This document shows, piece after piece, positions 52,417 to 60,968 of a DNA stretch of 64,000 nucleotides. The translations under genes were made by a program, and so were the position numbers. Within the stretch, counting starts at the first letter, position 1, and every line of letters starts with the position of its first letter. The stretch lies in contig NZ_JAQQXP010000001.1 of assembly GCF_028595265.1 (NCBI RefSeq), positions 682,001 through 746,000 on the forward strand, given 5' to 3'. This DNA is from Alteromonas gilva. GTDB taxonomy: Bacteria; Pseudomonadota; Gammaproteobacteria; Enterobacterales; Alteromonadaceae. Below the pieces are notes generated by a model that saw only the letters and a program-made list of their open reading frames with translations, made no database searches and had not been told where the DNA came from.

Positions 52417-54759
52417 ATGACCAATAAAAGCCTAGCTAAACCCTTTACTTTATCTGTCTTAGCCGCTGTCATGAGCCAGCTCCTTATTGTCTCGGAAGTT
52501 CAGGCGCAATCGTCTTCTGATGCGCAGTCGGATAGCGACGAAAAAATCGTGGTGATTGGCCGCCGTATCTCACAAACCGATATTGCCATTGGTACCGATG
52601 AGGCCACCAATACCCTGGCAGTAACCCGTGACGAATTACTCTCTGCACCGTCTGGTATCTCTGGTTTGAAAATGCTTGAGAGTCTGCCGGGGTTTAATGT
52701 GCAAACCGACGGTGCACTGGGCCTGTATGAATTTGGTAATTCCGTACAAGTGCGGGCTTTTCAGTTAAGCCAAATGGGGTTTGTGCTCGACGGTGTGCCG
52801 ATGGGGCGTTCTGATGCCTTCGGCGGCAGCCCCATTTTCCGCTATGTTGATAATGAAAACCTCGGCGCGGTTATCGCGTCTCCGGGGGCCGGTGATGTGT
52901 CGGCACCCAGTTATGCATCGCTGGGGCCTATCGCTGAGTACAGCACTATACGCCCTTCGGACGAAATGGGCGGTATGGTAGCTGTGACCGTTGGCGATTT
53001 TGATCTACAGCGCACGTTCGTTAAGTTGGAAACCGGTGATCTGGATGGCTTTAAAGCCTATGTGAGCCGTTCTAAAACGGACTCAGACTTATGGCGTGGC
53101 CCGGGCACAATAGATCGGGAGCACATAGAGGCCAAAGCGCTTTACGAATTTGGTGACAGCTATATCAGGGCCACCTACGTCGCCAACGATTTTTTTGACT
53201 ATGACTCACCTTCTGCACCGGCCTCCACCTTTGCAGAAGATTACTACTACAGCTACGCAGACAGTATTCCGGAAGGATGTATCGGAGCAAAGCCCGGCGT
53301 GTATGATTTTAATGGCGACGGCAGTATTGATGACAGTGATTTTACCCCGGTTTTCACCGGTTCAAACTGCACCAGCTATTACGAAGATCGCATCAATATT
53401 CGCGACGATAAACTCTATTCTTTAGCATTTGGCACCTATATTAGCGAAGATGTTCAGTTTGACGTTACCGCATACTATGAAGATAAGGACGGCTACGGCG
53501 TGTCGCCCGACAGCTACAGCAATACGCTGGGTATTTACACTCGTCAGGCTGCAGCCGGTCTGGATGTCGTTCATCCGCGCGGTGTCCAGTATGGTTTGTC
53601 GGGCGTGGGAGGCGAGCGGGAAGGTTTAGTCGGTGGATTCACCTGGTTTATGGGCAATCATAAAATTGCCTTTGGCGGTTGGATTGAAGAAGACACCTAC
53701 AACCGTACCCAGGCCCGCCTGAATAAGACCGGTGGCAGTGCCGATGGTGACGTGATATACGATGAAGTGGCTTATTACCGCCGTAATTACACCGCGGTAC
53801 GCGATACCACGCAGCTCTATTTGAAAGACAATTTCAGCATGATGGACGACAATCTGATGCTGGAAATTGGCGTTAAGTCGTTATCAATTGATTACTCACT
53901 GGACGGTTATCGTGATTATGCCGACTACGAAATTGACGGTCAGCCGGGTTACGGCCCACAGTCTGTCGAAGCGGAATATACCGATAACTTTTTACCGATG
54001 GTGGGGGCGGTTTACCGTTTAAATGACACCGATCAGCTCTTTGCCTCGTTTGCACAGAATTTCGCTTTACCGGCCGGTACCGATGATATCTTTGATAATG
54101 CAGTAGGGTTTGCTGCCGACGCGCCAGAAGGTGAAGAAGCCGATAACTATGAGTTAGGCTTTCGTACTAACCGCGAAAACTACAACGGGGCAGTCGCGTT
54201 GTTTTACACCCGTTTTGACAACCGTTTAATCGCCAGCAGTGTTATTAACCCGGCGACAGGTCAACCCGAAACTTTCTATGTTAACGCCGGCGCATCAAAG
54301 GCTTACGGTGTTGAATTAAGCGGCGTATTTCAGCCTGAAGCTTTCGACCGTCAACTCTATTTTAACGCAAATTTATCCTATAAAAAGGCCGAGCTGGTAG
54401 ATGGCTTTGGCAGCAATCCGGCAGGCAGTCAATTGCCGGACAGTCCCGAGTGGTTACTTACAGGTGGCATCACTTATGAGCCAACCGAATGGCTGGTGGC
54501 CAATATGTCGGCCAAGTATACCAGTACCCGCTATACCGACTTCAGCGAAACGTATGAACTTGAGAGCTACCTGGTGACGCAGGCTTATCTGGATATCGGT
54601 GGTCCCAATGATTTCGGTATGCCAGAAAATATGCGCCTGCGGTTTAACGTTGATAATTTGTTCGACAAAGAAGTGATGTCCTTTGGTTTTACCGGCTCTT
54701 CATTTGGCAGGCCGTTAAGTCCGCGGACTTTCCAGGCGACGTTAACGGTAGATTTTTAA
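52417..54759 (+). CDS. TonB-dependent outer-membrane receptor
   Basis: A 780-residue TonB-gated transporter. Signal peptide ends at VSEVQAQ (about 31), a TonB-box-like EKIVVIGRR follows, then the plug (about 50-170: PSGISGLKMLESLPGFNVQTDG, GFVLDGVPMGRSDAFGG) and a 22-strand barrel ending in TFQATLTVDF with terminal Phe. FNVDNLFDKEVMSFGF is the usual last-but-one strand motif. The extracellular loop near residue 310 holds a calcium-type acidic stretch (DFNGDGSIDDSD). Since the stop is directly followed by the ATG of a dipeptidase gene, the likely cargo is a peptide or peptide-like compound. The substrate is inferred. Confidence 0.93.
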   Translation: MTNKSLAKPFTLSVLAAVMSQLLIVSEVQAQSSSDAQSDSDEKIVVIGRRISQTDIAIGTDEATNTLAVTRDELLSAPSGISGLKMLESLPGFNVQTDGALGLYEFGNSVQVRAFQLSQMGFVLDGVPMGRSDAFGGSPIFRYVDNENLGAVIASPGAGDVSAPSYASLGPIAEYSTIRPSDEMGGMVAVTVGDFDLQRTFVKLETGDLDGFKAYVSRSKTDSDLWRGPGTIDREHIEAKALYEFGDSYIRATYVANDFFDYDSPSAPASTFAEDYYYSYADSIPEGCIGAKPGVYDFNGDGSIDDSDFTPVFTGSNCTSYYEDRINIRDDKLYSLAFGTYISEDVQFDVTAYYEDKDGYGVSPDSYSNTLGIYTRQAAAGLDVVHPRGVQYGLSGVGGEREGLVGGFTWFMGNHKIAFGGWIEEDTYNRTQARLNKTGGSADGDVIYDEVAYYRRNYTAVRDTTQLYLKDNFSMMDDNLMLEIGVKSLSIDYSLDGYRDYADYEIDGQPGYGPQSVEAEYTDNFLPMVGAVYRLNDTDQLFASFAQNFALPAGTDDIFDNAVGFAADAPEGEEADNYELGFRTNRENYNGAVALFYTRFDNRLIASSVINPATGQPETFYVNAGASKAYGVELSGVFQPEAFDRQLYFNANLSYKKAELVDGFGSNPAGSQLPDSPEWLLTGGITYEPTEWLVANMSAKYTSTRYTDFSETYELESYLVTQAYLDIGGPNDFGMPENMRLRFNVDNLFDKEVMSFGFTGSSFGRPLSPRTFQATLTVDF

Positions 54760-55992
54760 ATGAAAAAATATATCAAAACGACATTGTGTGCGTTAACGGT
54801 GGCTGCTGCTGGCAGTGCCGTTGGCGCTACCACCACGCCGCCGACAAAGGAAGCTTTGCATGAGTCGCTGGTGGTCATGGATACCCATCTGGATACCCCG
54901 GCGCTGCTGGTGCAACCGGGCTTTGACATTATGCATGCCCATACCTTTGACGATGATTTTTCGCAGGTCGACGTACCGCGTATGAATGAAGGTGGACTGG
55001 ACGGTGGCTTCTGGGTGATTTACACCCCCCAGGGGCCGGTGACACCGGATGGCTTTATTGCAGCGCGGGACACTGCATTACTGCGCGTTATGGCCATTCA
55101 CAAAATGGTGGCGGCAAACTCCGACACCTTTGCTCTGGCTACGGAGCCAGAAGATGCAAAGCTGATTGCACAGCAGGGCAAGAAGATTGTCTATATCAGC
55201 ATGGAAAATGCCTATCCATTGGGTGAGGATCTCAGCCTGCTGGAAACGTTTTATAAAATGGGCCTGCGCATGGTGGGGCCGGTACATTTTAAAAACAACC
55301 AGTTTGGCGATAGCTCTACGGATCCTGATGGCACGCAGTATGGTGGTTTGTCACCTCTGGGTAAGCAACTGGTTAAAAAAGCCAACGAACTGGGTATTGT
55401 TCTGGATGGTTCTCACGCCCACGATACGCTGCTTGAAGACATGATAGAGCTGTCAAAAACGCCGGTGATTTTATCACATTCCGGTACCAAGGCGATTTAC
55501 GAGCATCCGCGCAATATTGATGATGCGCTGCTTAAAAAGCTGGTAGATAGTGGCGGCGTCATTCACGTCAATGCCTATGGCTCTTATCTTAAAGAACTAC
55601 CCAGTGATCCACAGCGTCGCAAAGCCTATGGTGCCCTTTATCAGCAAATGGGCAACATTGCCAGTATGACGCCTGATGAGGTAGCAGCATTAAAAGCGCA
55701 GCGCAAACAAATCGATATGGAACACCCCGCAGTACGGGCGACCTTTGAAGATTATATGGCGCACTTTCTGCACATTCTTGAAGTTGCCGGGCCAAAGCAT
55801 ACAGGCGTTGGTGCGGACTGGGATGGCGGTGGCGGTGTTGAAAAAATGATGGATGTTGCCGCATTACCGCTGATAACCGAACGTTTACTCGCCGAAGGCT
55901 ACACCGAGCAAGACTTAGCCGATATCTGGGGAAACAACGTTTTGCGCCTGTTACAACAGGCTAAGGATTACGCTGAGTCACTCAAACAGTGA
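54760..55992 (+). CDS. Renal-type dipeptidase (peptidase M19), exported
   Basis: A 410-residue zinc dipeptidase with a signal peptide (residues 1-23, TVAAAGSAVGA). Metal ligands of M19 are visible: MDTHLDTPALL (HxD, about residues 41-50), the bridging Glu in ISMENAYPLG, the His of LDGSHAHDTL and ILSHSGTKAIYEHPRN. VGADWDGGGGV and IWGNNVLRLLQ are C-terminal family motifs. Its ATG follows the receptor stop codon with no gap, so translation is coupled. A periplasmic dipeptidase would split dipeptides brought in by the receptor. A transcription terminator follows at 56037. Confidence 0.93.
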   Translation: MKKYIKTTLCALTVAAAGSAVGATTTPPTKEALHESLVVMDTHLDTPALLVQPGFDIMHAHTFDDDFSQVDVPRMNEGGLDGGFWVIYTPQGPVTPDGFIAARDTALLRVMAIHKMVAANSDTFALATEPEDAKLIAQQGKKIVYISMENAYPLGEDLSLLETFYKMGLRMVGPVHFKNNQFGDSSTDPDGTQYGGLSPLGKQLVKKANELGIVLDGSHAHDTLLEDMIELSKTPVILSHSGTKAIYEHPRNIDDALLKKLVDSGGVIHVNAYGSYLKELPSDPQRRKAYGALYQQMGNIASMTPDEVAALKAQRKQIDMEHPAVRATFEDYMAHFLHILEVAGPKHTGVGADWDGGGGVEKMMDVAALPLITERLLAEGYTEQDLADIWGNNVLRLLQQAKDYAESLKQ

Positions 55993-56036
55993 TTCATTAA
56001 CTACGTTTTTGCTTGTTCTCCGTAAAGCAGCAAGTA

Positions 56037-56065
56037 GGGCACACTGTCAAAGGTGTGCCTTTTTT
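56037..56065 (+). terminator. Rho-independent terminator after the dipeptidase gene
   Basis: Stem GGCACAC (56038-56044) / GTGTGCC (56053-56059), eight-base loop, followed by six T. It ends the TonB receptor-dipeptidase operon. Confidence 0.88.
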
Positions 56066-56074
56066 ATATCTGCC

Positions 56075-56245
56075 CTAGGATTTTTTAGCTGCTTCAATCT
56101 GTGCCCACAGCGTTTCAGCCTCTGCCGTCAGCATTGAGTAGGTTTTGATGTCGCCTTTGCGTTGGGCAAGCATCGCTTTTTCCTGCAGTGCGGCATGTTG
56201 CTTACGTAATTTCGCGGTTGGATCTTTATTAAATAGTCCGAACAT
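56075..56245 (-). CDS. DUF6435-like small protein
   Basis: A 56-residue protein from ATG 56245 (MFGLFNKDPTAKLRKQ); the longer frame starts at TTG. It is mostly helical and charged, with LQEKAMLAQRKGDIKTYSML and AEAETLWAQIEAAKKS, and no membrane segment. The MFGLF-x-DPTxKLRKQ opening matches small DUF6435 proteins common in marine gammaproteobacteria as I recall. Function unknown. It is convergent with the dipeptidase gene across the terminator and divergent from the YHS operon. Confidence 0.78.
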   Translation of the reverse strand: MFGLFNKDPTAKLRKQHAALQEKAMLAQRKGDIKTYSMLTAEAETLWAQIEAAKKS

Positions 56246-56494
56246 AAATGGTCGCCAGGTTGGGTTTACCAAGTAAACGGTGCCCGGCCGTATAAGGATC
56301 AGAACGGATCAGCTTTAACAGCCACGAATCAACCCTAAAACCCCCATTTTTACCCCTTTGGACGAATAGCGCCATTTTGTGGCGGTTCTGTTTCCTTCAC
56401 AGAGTCAATCTTTCATACCTTATACATCAGGGAATACATGCGCACTAAGCGCTCCCCAAACTCTGTTTACGTTAATCCATTAAAGGAAAATATT

Positions 56495-56971
56495 ATGAAA
56501 ATCTCTCGTTTATTCACTATCGCTGGCCTGGCCGGTTCTATTTTATTTAGCAGCTTGTCTTTTGCGTCGGCAGTTAACCTGGGCGACAACGATGTGGCCA
56601 TCCATGGTTACGACCCGGTGGCGTACTTTGTAAAAAATAAGCCGGTTGAAGGCTCGGCGATGTATACCGCTACCCATGAGGGCGCTATCTATCGTTTCGC
56701 AAGTGCTAAAAATCGCGACATGTTCAAAGCCAATGCCGACAAGTATGCGCCTCAGTTTGGCGGTTACTGCGCCATGGGTGTTGCCTTAAACAAGAAGCTT
56801 GATGTTGATCCGGCGGCTTTTTACATCGAAGACAACAAGCTTTATCTCAACCTGAACAAAGCCGTACAGCAGAAATGGTTTGAAGATGTACCCGGTAACC
56901 TGAAAACCGCTTATCGCGTTTGGGATGGTATCGAAGCGCTGTCAGTAGCCGAAGCCAACGCCGAGGAGTAA
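56495..56971 (+). CDS. Exported YHS-domain protein
   Basis: A 158-residue protein from ATG 56495 (AAAGGAA eight bases upstream). Signal peptide residues 1-26 (IAGLAGSILFSSLSFASA). The mature part is one YHS domain: DVAIHGYDPVAYFVKNKP, YRFASAKNRDMFKANADKYAPQFGGYCAMGVALNKK in pattern (GYDPVAYF and GGYCAMGVA are diagnostic). YHS domains are found beside or within heavy-metal and copper-handling proteins. It is first in a tight operon with a thioredoxin and bufA1-bufB-bufC (gap of five bases to the next gene), which suggests a periplasmic role in copper handling. The single Cys of GGYCAMG could bind metal. Confidence 0.85.
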   Translation: MKISRLFTIAGLAGSILFSSLSFASAVNLGDNDVAIHGYDPVAYFVKNKPVEGSAMYTATHEGAIYRFASAKNRDMFKANADKYAPQFGGYCAMGVALNKKLDVDPAAFYIEDNKLYLNLNKAVQQKWFEDVPGNLKTAYRVWDGIEALSVAEANAEE

Positions 56972-56976
56972 TTGCA

Positions 56977-57303
56977 ATGGAATCAGGCACTCAGGGAATC
57001 TCCAATAATGGTCATCAGTATCCTGAGCCCGTTGTCATGCTGTGGTTCAGCGCCCAATGGTGTGGTCCCTGTAAGCAGGTTGCGCCGGTGATCAATATGA
57101 TCGAGCAGGCGTATGCCGGCACTGTGCGCATTGTGAAGGTTGATGCAGATGAAGACTTTGAACTGGCCCATCGCTTAGGCGTACGAGCGGTTCCGACTCT
57201 CATCCTGCTCGACCACGACAAACGTCTCGACACTAAGGTTGGGGCGGGAAGTTACGCTGAGCTGACTCAGTGGATTGAAGCAAACTTAAACTTAGTAGCA
57301 TAA
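56977..57303 (+). CDS. Thioredoxin-family protein
   Basis: A 108-residue cytoplasmic thioredoxin from ATG 56977, with GAGGAG eight bases upstream; the longer frame lies in the YHS gene. The active site WCGPC (VVMLWFSAQWCGPCKQV) and the cis-Pro in RAVPTLILLDHD are intact; VKVDADEDFELAHRLGV is typical. There is no signal peptide. Its position between the YHS gene and bufA1 suggests a role in keeping bufferin Cys residues reduced before export or modification, or in redox control of the iron enzyme BufB; that is inference. Confidence 0.88.
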   Translation: MESGTQGISNNGHQYPEPVVMLWFSAQWCGPCKQVAPVINMIEQAYAGTVRIVKVDADEDFELAHRLGVRAVPTLILLDHDKRLDTKVGAGSYAELTQWIEANLNLVA

Positions 57304-57316
57304 CGAGGTAAAGACT

Positions 57317-57604
57317 ATGAATCATAAACGAACTATCGCAGCTGCCGCTTTAGCCATGGCGCTGACAACCGTGGTTTCTGCGCCGGTACATGCGGCCGGT
57401 AAAGAGAAGTGCTATGGCATTGCGGCAGCCGGTCAAAATGACTGCGGCAACCTGGCGGGTACACATTCGTGTGCCGGCCAGTCAACCATGGATAAGGATC
57501 CGGGCGAATGGAAACTGGTTGCCAAAGGCAGTTGTGAGAGTATGGGCGGCATGCTCAAAGACGAAGCTAAAAAGCGTTACGAAGAAAAAAAGCGTAACGG
57601 TTAA
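57317..57604 (+). CDS. bufA1: BufA1 family bufferin precursor (DUF2282)
   Basis: A 95-residue precursor of a periplasmic, ribosomally made, Cys-modified metallophore. Signal peptide residues 1-27 (ALTTVVSAPVHAA). The core holds four Cys (32, 43, 52, 73) in KCYGIAAAGQNDC, HSCAG and GSCES, the DUF2282 layout, and a basic tail (KKRYEEKKRNG). In bufferins, BufB turns Cys into thiooxazole groups that bind copper, protecting the cell (known from Caulobacter and relatives). bufB follows 25 bases downstream. ACGAGG ribosome-binding site. Family by motif and operon context. Confidence 0.92.
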   Translation: MNHKRTIAAAALAMALTTVVSAPVHAAGKEKCYGIAAAGQNDCGNLAGTHSCAGQSTMDKDPGEWKLVAKGSCESMGGMLKDEAKKRYEEKKRNG

Positions 57605-57629
57605 CCAATAATTTCGATGGAGCATAGCG

Positions 57630-58523
57630 ATGACTGCAATACACCCCATACAACAGGCTCAGACGAATACGACCCCGATTGGCGTTGGTCTGCGTCACGA
57701 GCACTATTCGGCGGCGTTATTGTCGTCGTCGCACTCCGTCGATTTTGTCGAAATACATGCTGAGAACTTTTTTGCAGAGGGCGGTGCGGCCAGCCGGTTA
57801 CTCGACCAAATCACCGAGCGATACAAGGTGAGTATACACGGGACAGCCATGGGACTGGGTTCTGCAAAGGGGATTCAACCAGAGTATCTTAAAAAATTTA
57901 CGCGTTTAGTAAACCGGGTAGACCCGCTGTTGGTATCCGATCATGCCTGTTTTACCTGGGGAAACATTAGCGATACGCCGGTTCATGCGGGCGATTTACT
58001 GCCCTTAAAGTTTGACCAGGCAACACTTACCGTACTTGCCAATAATATTGATCGCGTCCAGCAGGCGCTGGGTCGCCAACTGTTAATTGAAAATATCGTC
58101 AGTTACAAACAGTTTCCGGCCGGTGATTACAGCGAGGCGGAATTTCTCGCCACGGTTGCCGAAAAGACCGGCTGCGGGTTGCTGGTGGACCTCAATAATG
58201 TGTTGGTGAACTATCATAATTTTACCAACGGAAATGCGCTGCAACTGGCTCGTCAGTGGCTGCGGCACATACCTGCAAACGCGGTAAAAGAAATTCATTT
58301 AGCCGGCAGTTCGCCGGTAGCGCCGGGTATGTTAATTGTTGATGATCATGCCCAGCCGGTATCGAATGAATGCTGGCAATTGTTCGATGATGCCATGACG
58401 CGTTTCCCCGCTGCCGCCACATTGATTGAATGGGATAACGACCTGCCTTCCTGGCCCCGGTTAGTTTATGAAGCGGATAAAGCGCGCTGTCGTCAGGCTA
58501 TGGCTGCGGAGCTAATGGCATGA
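57630..58523 (+). CDS. bufB: Bufferin maturase BufB, MNIO (DUF692) family
   Basis: A 297-residue multinuclear non-heme iron oxidase of TIM-barrel fold. Putative metal ligands lie in the conserved motifs FVEIHAENFF, SIHGTAMGLGS, SDHACF, LLIENI, VDLNNVLVNYHNF, KEIHLAG, VDDHAQPV and LIEWDND. GVGLRHEHYSAAL is the usual N-terminal motif. It should oxidise Cys side chains of BufA1 in the cytoplasm. GGAG precedes ATG. It overlaps bufC by four bases (ATGA), which implies translational coupling with its partner. Confidence 0.94.
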   Translation: MTAIHPIQQAQTNTTPIGVGLRHEHYSAALLSSSHSVDFVEIHAENFFAEGGAASRLLDQITERYKVSIHGTAMGLGSAKGIQPEYLKKFTRLVNRVDPLLVSDHACFTWGNISDTPVHAGDLLPLKFDQATLTVLANNIDRVQQALGRQLLIENIVSYKQFPAGDYSEAEFLATVAEKTGCGLLVDLNNVLVNYHNFTNGNALQLARQWLRHIPANAVKEIHLAGSSPVAPGMLIVDDHAQPVSNECWQLFDDAMTRFPAAATLIEWDNDLPSWPRLVYEADKARCRQAMAAELMA

Positions 58524-59272
58524 GTGGAGTAAAAGCCAGGGCAATGGATTACCAGTCGCAGTTACTCAGTGATATTTATCGGGCTAAGTCAGCGCACGAC
58601 GACAAGGGGCTGCAGATATACCAAAACAATTTGCACATGACTGCCATGCGCAGTTTGTCGGTGACCTATCCGGTACTGGAGCAGATGGTTGGCGAACAGG
58701 CAATGTTCGTCTTGTCGCATCGATTACTACAACGAGAGCTACCGGATAGCGGTGACTGGGCAGACTGGGGGCGGCAACTCCCCGAATTAATACACAACAG
58801 TGAGCTGTATGCCGAGCACCCGTACCTGGTTGATGTTACGCACTTTGAATGGGCATTTCACCAGGTGTCACGAAAGGCGTTTTATGCTTTGGATAGCGCT
58901 TCGCTGAATCGCTTAGCCGATGGCGCGCTGGAACAAACCTTCATTGCGTTACAACCCTCTCTGACCTGCTTGCGCAGCAGCTATCCGGTGCATGGGTTGT
59001 GGTTACTGCATCGCTCGAAAGCCGGGCAGGGAGGACCATCCAAACAACAACTGGAGGATGTGATGAACGAGCCGGAAACCGGATGCTATGTAATAGCACA
59101 AGGTGCGAAAAACACTCATGTCACACAAGTGAACGAAGAAGAGTTTAACTGGGTTCAGGGGATATCTGACGGCCTCAGTGTGGCGGCGTTGCTGGATGTG
59201 TTTCCTGCGTTTGATTTTGCAGCCTGGATTGCCAGTGCTATCCGGCATGACTGGATAACCCACTTAGAATAG
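58520..59272 (+). CDS. bufC: BufC, DUF2063-family partner of the MNIO maturase
   Basis: A 250-residue protein that, in characterised bufferin loci, recruits the precursor to BufB (RRE-like function). The N-terminal DUF2063 domain is clear: QIYQNNLHMTAMRSLSVTYP, VLEQMVGEQAMFVLSHRLLQ, PYLVDVTHFEWAFHQVSRKA. The C-terminal part (about 140-250) is variable and looks winged-helix-like. Its start overlaps the bufB stop, and a strong terminator follows at 59302, so this is the last gene of the operon. Confidence 0.9.
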   Translation: MSGVKARAMDYQSQLLSDIYRAKSAHDDKGLQIYQNNLHMTAMRSLSVTYPVLEQMVGEQAMFVLSHRLLQRELPDSGDWADWGRQLPELIHNSELYAEHPYLVDVTHFEWAFHQVSRKAFYALDSASLNRLADGALEQTFIALQPSLTCLRSSYPVHGLWLLHRSKAGQGGPSKQQLEDVMNEPETGCYVIAQGAKNTHVTQVNEEEFNWVQGISDGLSVAALLDVFPAFDFAAWIASAIRHDWITHLE

Positions 59273-59301
59273 ATTTTTTGTCAGGGTGTCTCCCGCCATT
59301 T

Positions 59302-59329
59302 GCGGTGCTAGTTAGCACCGCTTTTTTTT
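59302..59329 (+). terminator. Strong rho-independent terminator of the buf operon
   Basis: Perfect 9-bp stem GCGGTGCTA / TAGCACCGC (59302-59310 and 59313-59321) with a two-base loop, followed by eight T (59322-59329). Confidence 0.95.
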
Positions 59330-59488
59330 GTCTTCTGGTTACACAAAGTTAAGTAGACATTTCTGTGCATTAAAATTAATTTTTGTTGGTGCGGATCTGG
59401 TAATAATTCAGTACGGACGGGCAATTTTTTTAGCACCTCATTTATACACTTTGCATCCTGTCAAAGGGCTATTTTTGAGGAATGCAAA

Positions 59489-60040
59489 GTGAAATATTGG
59501 GTAAGAATTTATCGCCGGGCAATGTTGCCTGTGGTCATGTTGATCAACCTTACAATGATCGGTTTTCCAGCAATGGCAGACTCCTTGTCGTTGGATTATA
59601 TCCGCGGTGAGGGGGATGTAGAAGGAGTTAAACTGGCGTATCAGTTTTATGAACGATCCCTTGATGAGTATGTGAAAGACCTGCGGGTTTATGTGGAAAC
59701 CAGCGTGAATTTCTGGGAGTACGGAACACCGCGCCAGCACGATACGAATTTTATTCTGGCGCTGTCGCCGGTATTACAAAAAACGTTTTGCTATTGCGGC
59801 AGTGGGCGGATTTTTGGTGAATTTGGTATTGGTATATCGCTGCTCGATGATACCCGTTTTGCAGGTAAAGATGTAAGCACTCACTATCAGTTTGAAGATC
59901 GCCTTGGTATTGGCTATCAGTTTGGTCGCGATGAGCAGTACCGGCTTGCGCTGCGTTATTTTCATTACTCCAACGGGGGTGTTAAAAAACCCAATCCCGG
60001 CCTCGATTTTATCAGTTTCTCTTTTGCTATGCGGTGGTAA
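59489..60040 (+). CDS. PagL-like lipid A deacylase (acyloxyacyl hydrolase family)
   Basis: A 183-residue outer-membrane barrel. Start GTG 59489 (GAGG upstream). Signal peptide to about residue 31 (MLINLTMIGFPAMAD). The C-terminal signature HYSNGGVKKPNPG and the end FSFAMRW match PagL, which removes the 3-O acyl chain of lipid A. The catalytic His159 and Ser161 are present (equivalents of H126 and S128 in Pseudomonas). The third residue, Glu140 there, is at +12 from Ser and is Asp173 here. Enzyme activity is likely but not certain. It is separated from the buf operon by a terminator and from tlpA by 104 bp. Confidence 0.82.
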   Translation: MKYWVRIYRRAMLPVVMLINLTMIGFPAMADSLSLDYIRGEGDVEGVKLAYQFYERSLDEYVKDLRVYVETSVNFWEYGTPRQHDTNFILALSPVLQKTFCYCGSGRIFGEFGIGISLLDDTRFAGKDVSTHYQFEDRLGIGYQFGRDEQYRLALRYFHYSNGGVKKPNPGLDFISFSFAMRW

Positions 60041-60144
60041 GGCGCTTTGGTATCAAAGTGACGCGCATCTGTGGCCTTTGTGGGGCCTCATGTCATTAAG
60101 CTGGTATTCGTTATACCACCCACCTTATTAACCGGAGACGAAAC

Positions 60145-60648
60145 ATGAAAATCGAAGACGTTATGAGTCAGCTGCGTAGCTTTATCATCGCTACTGGCAT
60201 CGCGTTACTGAGCGGCCTGGCTTACGCGCAAATTGCCGATGATCCGCCGCCGCCCGCGCCGGCGTTTACCTTCAACAGCCTTAGCGGCGAGCAGTTTGAA
60301 ATGCCCGGCTATCAGCAACAAAAACCCACCTTACTGTATTTTTGGGCGACCTGGTGCCCCTACTGTAAAAAAGCGACGCCGCGTGTTGTTGCCCTGCATA
60401 ATGATTACCGCGAGTTCATTAATGTGCTGGCTATTAATGTTGGTATCAATGACTCGGTTGCCCTTACTCAACAATACATTGAGGACTACGACATCACCTT
60501 TCCGGTGATGTTTGATCACGATAGCAGTGTGAGTGGGTCATATGGCGTGTTTGGCACGCCTGTCTTTGTGATTGTCTCTGACGATGGCGGCATCCTGTAC
60601 CGCGGACATCGCTACCCCGATGGTTTAGAACGTGCACTGTCACTGTAA
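60145..60648 (+). CDS. TlpA-like thioredoxin, periplasmic
   Basis: A 167-residue TlpA/ResA/DsbE-type thiol-disulphide protein. The N-terminus (FIIATGIALLSGLAYA, about residues 13-29) is a signal peptide or anchor. The active site is WCPYC (YFWATWCPYCKKATP, about 68-82) and the cis-Pro is in YGVFGTPVFVIVSD. DPPPPAPAF precedes the fold. A GGAGA site stands eight bases before ATG. The NrtS-like gene follows 12 bases on, so they are co-transcribed. Its client could be cytochrome maturation or copper centres; not determinable. Confidence 0.88.
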   Translation: MKIEDVMSQLRSFIIATGIALLSGLAYAQIADDPPPPAPAFTFNSLSGEQFEMPGYQQQKPTLLYFWATWCPYCKKATPRVVALHNDYREFINVLAINVGINDSVALTQQYIEDYDITFPVMFDHDSSVSGSYGVFGTPVFVIVSDDGGILYRGHRYPDGLERALSL

Positions 60649-60660
60649 CGGAGTCAGCTA

Positions 60661-60906
60661 ATGCAACAATTTATCGCACTGCTGCGTGAACGCTCGCGTG
60701 AGCGAGTCTCCTTGAGTGTACTGTTTAGTGCACTCAAAACCGCATTAGTGGTGGGAACGGTGCTGACCACCATTAACCAGTTTGAGGCGGTGGTTTACGG
60801 TGAACTGCCCTTGCAAGTGGTGAAGGCCCTGCTTAGTTATAGCGTTCCTTTTATGGTATTTCTTTATGGTCGCCTCACGGCGCCGACCTTCCGTTCCACG
60901 CCGTAA
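60661..60906 (+). CDS. NrtS-like small membrane protein
   Basis: An 81-residue protein with two membrane helices, about residues 26-42 (ALVVGTVLTTINQFEAVV) and 53-70 (VVKALLSYSVPFMVFLYGR). The VGTVLTTINQ and LSYSVPF elements match the NrtS family, small proteins reported as nitrate/nitrite transporters in marine bacteria. GGAG precedes ATG. It follows the TlpA-like gene by 12 bases. Assignment rests on a short pattern, so moderate. Confidence 0.6.
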   Translation: MQQFIALLRERSRERVSLSVLFSALKTALVVGTVLTTINQFEAVVYGELPLQVVKALLSYSVPFMVFLYGRLTAPTFRSTP

Positions 60907-60968
60907 ACAGGCCTTTTAAAATACCAGCTTTTATGTATACTGGTCTGTGTATTTATAGGGGGGAGTTA

